From assembly GCF_001680005.1 (NCBI RefSeq), contig NC_033567.1, forward strand, positions 1,240,001-1,304,000: a stretch of DNA of 64,000 nt, given 5' to 3'. Shown piece by piece: positions 63,128 through 64,000 of this stretch (within the stretch, counting starts at the first letter, position 1; the number at the start of each line of letters is the position of its first letter). The DNA is from Plasmodium coatneyi. Its lineage: Eukaryota > Apicomplexa > Aconoidasida > Haemosporida > Plasmodiidae. The translations under genes were made by a program, and so were the position numbers. Under the pieces are notes generated by a model. That model made no database searches. It was not told the DNA's origin and worked only from the letters and a program-made list of their open reading frames with translations.

Positions 63128-64000
63128 ATGACTACGACGGAAAATATTACAAAAATCACCACCATTCAAGAAAGGTTAAAGGATAAGGAAAGCAAATTCT
63201 TAAGTGCCAACGAGGAGGAAGAGGAAGCAGACACAGAAGCAGACGCAGAAGCAGAGGAGCAAAAAGAAACAATCGATGAGAGCACAGTAAAAGAAATTAT
63301 AGAAGACCTAAATTTGTTAAAAGACGTAGAAATAAATAAAGACATTTTAAAGCAAACCAAAATAGGAGTAACCGTGAATAAATTTACCAAAATAAAAAAC
63401 GAGGAAATACAAAATGTTGCAAAGGATCTTGTCGATAAGTGGAAAAATATTGCTATAAAGGAAAAACAATCCTCATCCGGTAGTAAAAGTGCAGAAAGTC
63501 TGAAGAAAAGAAAATCTGATCTAGTCGAAGCGAGTGACAACCACACATGTTCAGAGGATTACGAATTAAAAAAGGTGAAAGTTAAAAATGCCAATGAGAG
63601 TGACCCGAATAATAAGACGGATGACCCCCCCCTCCACAGCAAAAATCACAATAGTGATAACATACCAATAAAAGGAGGCATAAAAAATAGCTACCAGTTT
63701 AGCCAACTTAAACACATTAACACAGATTTAAAGGCACTCTCTGAGTGGAATTATAACGGAAAATTTCACAATGACGTACTTCGAGATAAAGCGAAGCAAT
63801 TTTTATTTAAAGCTTTCATTACCGGGTCAGATGATAATTTGCTCTACCTTATTGATAGAAAAAAACTAAACGAAATTATATACAATATAGAAAATGAATT
63901 ACACAAATTTTTTATCGAAAAAAAACAATCACAGAAAGAGTATAATATGCAATTAAAATCAATAAAATTTAATTTATGTGATAAAAAAAACCCAAGTTTT
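63128..64000 (+). CDS. Transcription elongation factor TFIIS (SII), 5' part, cut by the window end
   Basis: The frame is open from ATG 63128 to the last base (291 codons, no stop). After an acidic leader (Glu/Ala-rich, residues 29-50), residues 53-115 match the TFIIS N-terminal (LW) helical domain ('VTVNKFTKIKNEEIQNVAKDL', 'VDKWKNIA'). Residues 120-195 are a basic and acidic linker. From about 205 the central RNA-polymerase-binding domain begins: 'VLRDKAKQFLFKAF', 'IENELHKFF' and, at the edge, 'LKSIKFNLCDKKNPSF', corresponding to the family's 'ISNLKDxKNP' helix. The C-terminal zinc ribbon with the catalytic Asp-Glu should lie beyond 64000. TFIIS rescues backtracked RNA polymerase II by stimulating transcript cleavage. 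The start is the first ATG in a frame preceded by non-coding sequence. Confidence 0.93.
   Translation, partial: MTTTENITKITTIQERLKDKESKFLSANEEEEEADTEADAEAEEQKETIDESTVKEIIEDLNLLKDVEINKDILKQTKIGVTVNKFTKIKNEEIQNVAKDLVDKWKNIAIKEKQSSSGSKSAESLKKRKSDLVEASDNHTCSEDYELKKVKVKNANESDPNNKTDDPPLHSKNHNSDNIPIKGGIKNSYQFSQLKHINTDLKALSEWNYNGKFHNDVLRDKAKQFLFKAFITGSDDNLLYLIDRKKLNEIIYNIENELHKFFIEKKQSQKEYNMQLKSIKFNLCDKKNPSF

Noticed and set aside
1..64000. tRNA genes, rRNA genes and retroelements
   Set aside because: No T-arm-like GTTCGA in a cloverleaf context, no rRNA motifs, and no reverse transcriptase or transposase signature were found by reading.

Overview
This is a eukaryotic chromosome segment from a malaria parasite of the Plasmodium vivax/knowlesi clade. 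The evidence is AT-rich but not extremely AT-rich DNA, long poly(A)/poly(T) tracts between genes, asparagine/serine-rich proteins, short introns, a block of PIR-family (KIR-type) surface-antigen genes, and degenerate internal telomere-like arrays of the GGGTTYAGGG type beside those genes. Internal placement of PIR genes with internal telomere-like repeats fits P. knowlesi best. The close relative P. coatneyi cannot be excluded from sequence alone.

Layout. 0-32 kb is ordinary single-copy core: a NELF-A-like transcription factor fragment (-), a very large nuclear-looking protein with tandem zinc modules and AT-hook-like motifs (-), a 6 kb gene-poor stretch holding a 26-bp minisatellite and a 97-bp alternating purine-pyrimidine tract, histone H2B.Z (-), a CFAP91 axoneme protein (-), and a divergently transcribed coiled-coil protein of unknown function (+). 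33-51 kb is an accessory island with four kir genes in two head-to-head pairs: a one-domain gene (-), a telomere-like inverted array, then a two-domain gene (+), and this arrangement occurs twice. The four genes could be rebuilt exon by exon, all with in-phase splice sites. 52-64 kb returns to the core: a Gemin2-like protein (-), a five-exon DHHC palmitoyltransferase (+), a three-exon EF-hand protein resembling DRC8/EFCAB2 (-), and the start of transcription elongation factor TFIIS (+), cut by the window edge.

Themes. The core genes serve chromatin and transcription (H2B.Z, TFIIS, NELF-A-like, the AT-hook/zinc protein), the flagellar axoneme of the male gamete (CFAP91, DRC8-like), RNP assembly (Gemin2-like) and lipid modification of proteins (DHHC). 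The accessory island is probably a product of local segmental duplication. Its strongest new-looking signals are the duplicated [kir - head-to-head telomere-like foldback - kir] unit, a duplicated first exon, a conserved kir 3' flank, and intron minisatellites derived from telomere-like DNA. Splice models and remote homologies were inferred by eye and are marked as such.
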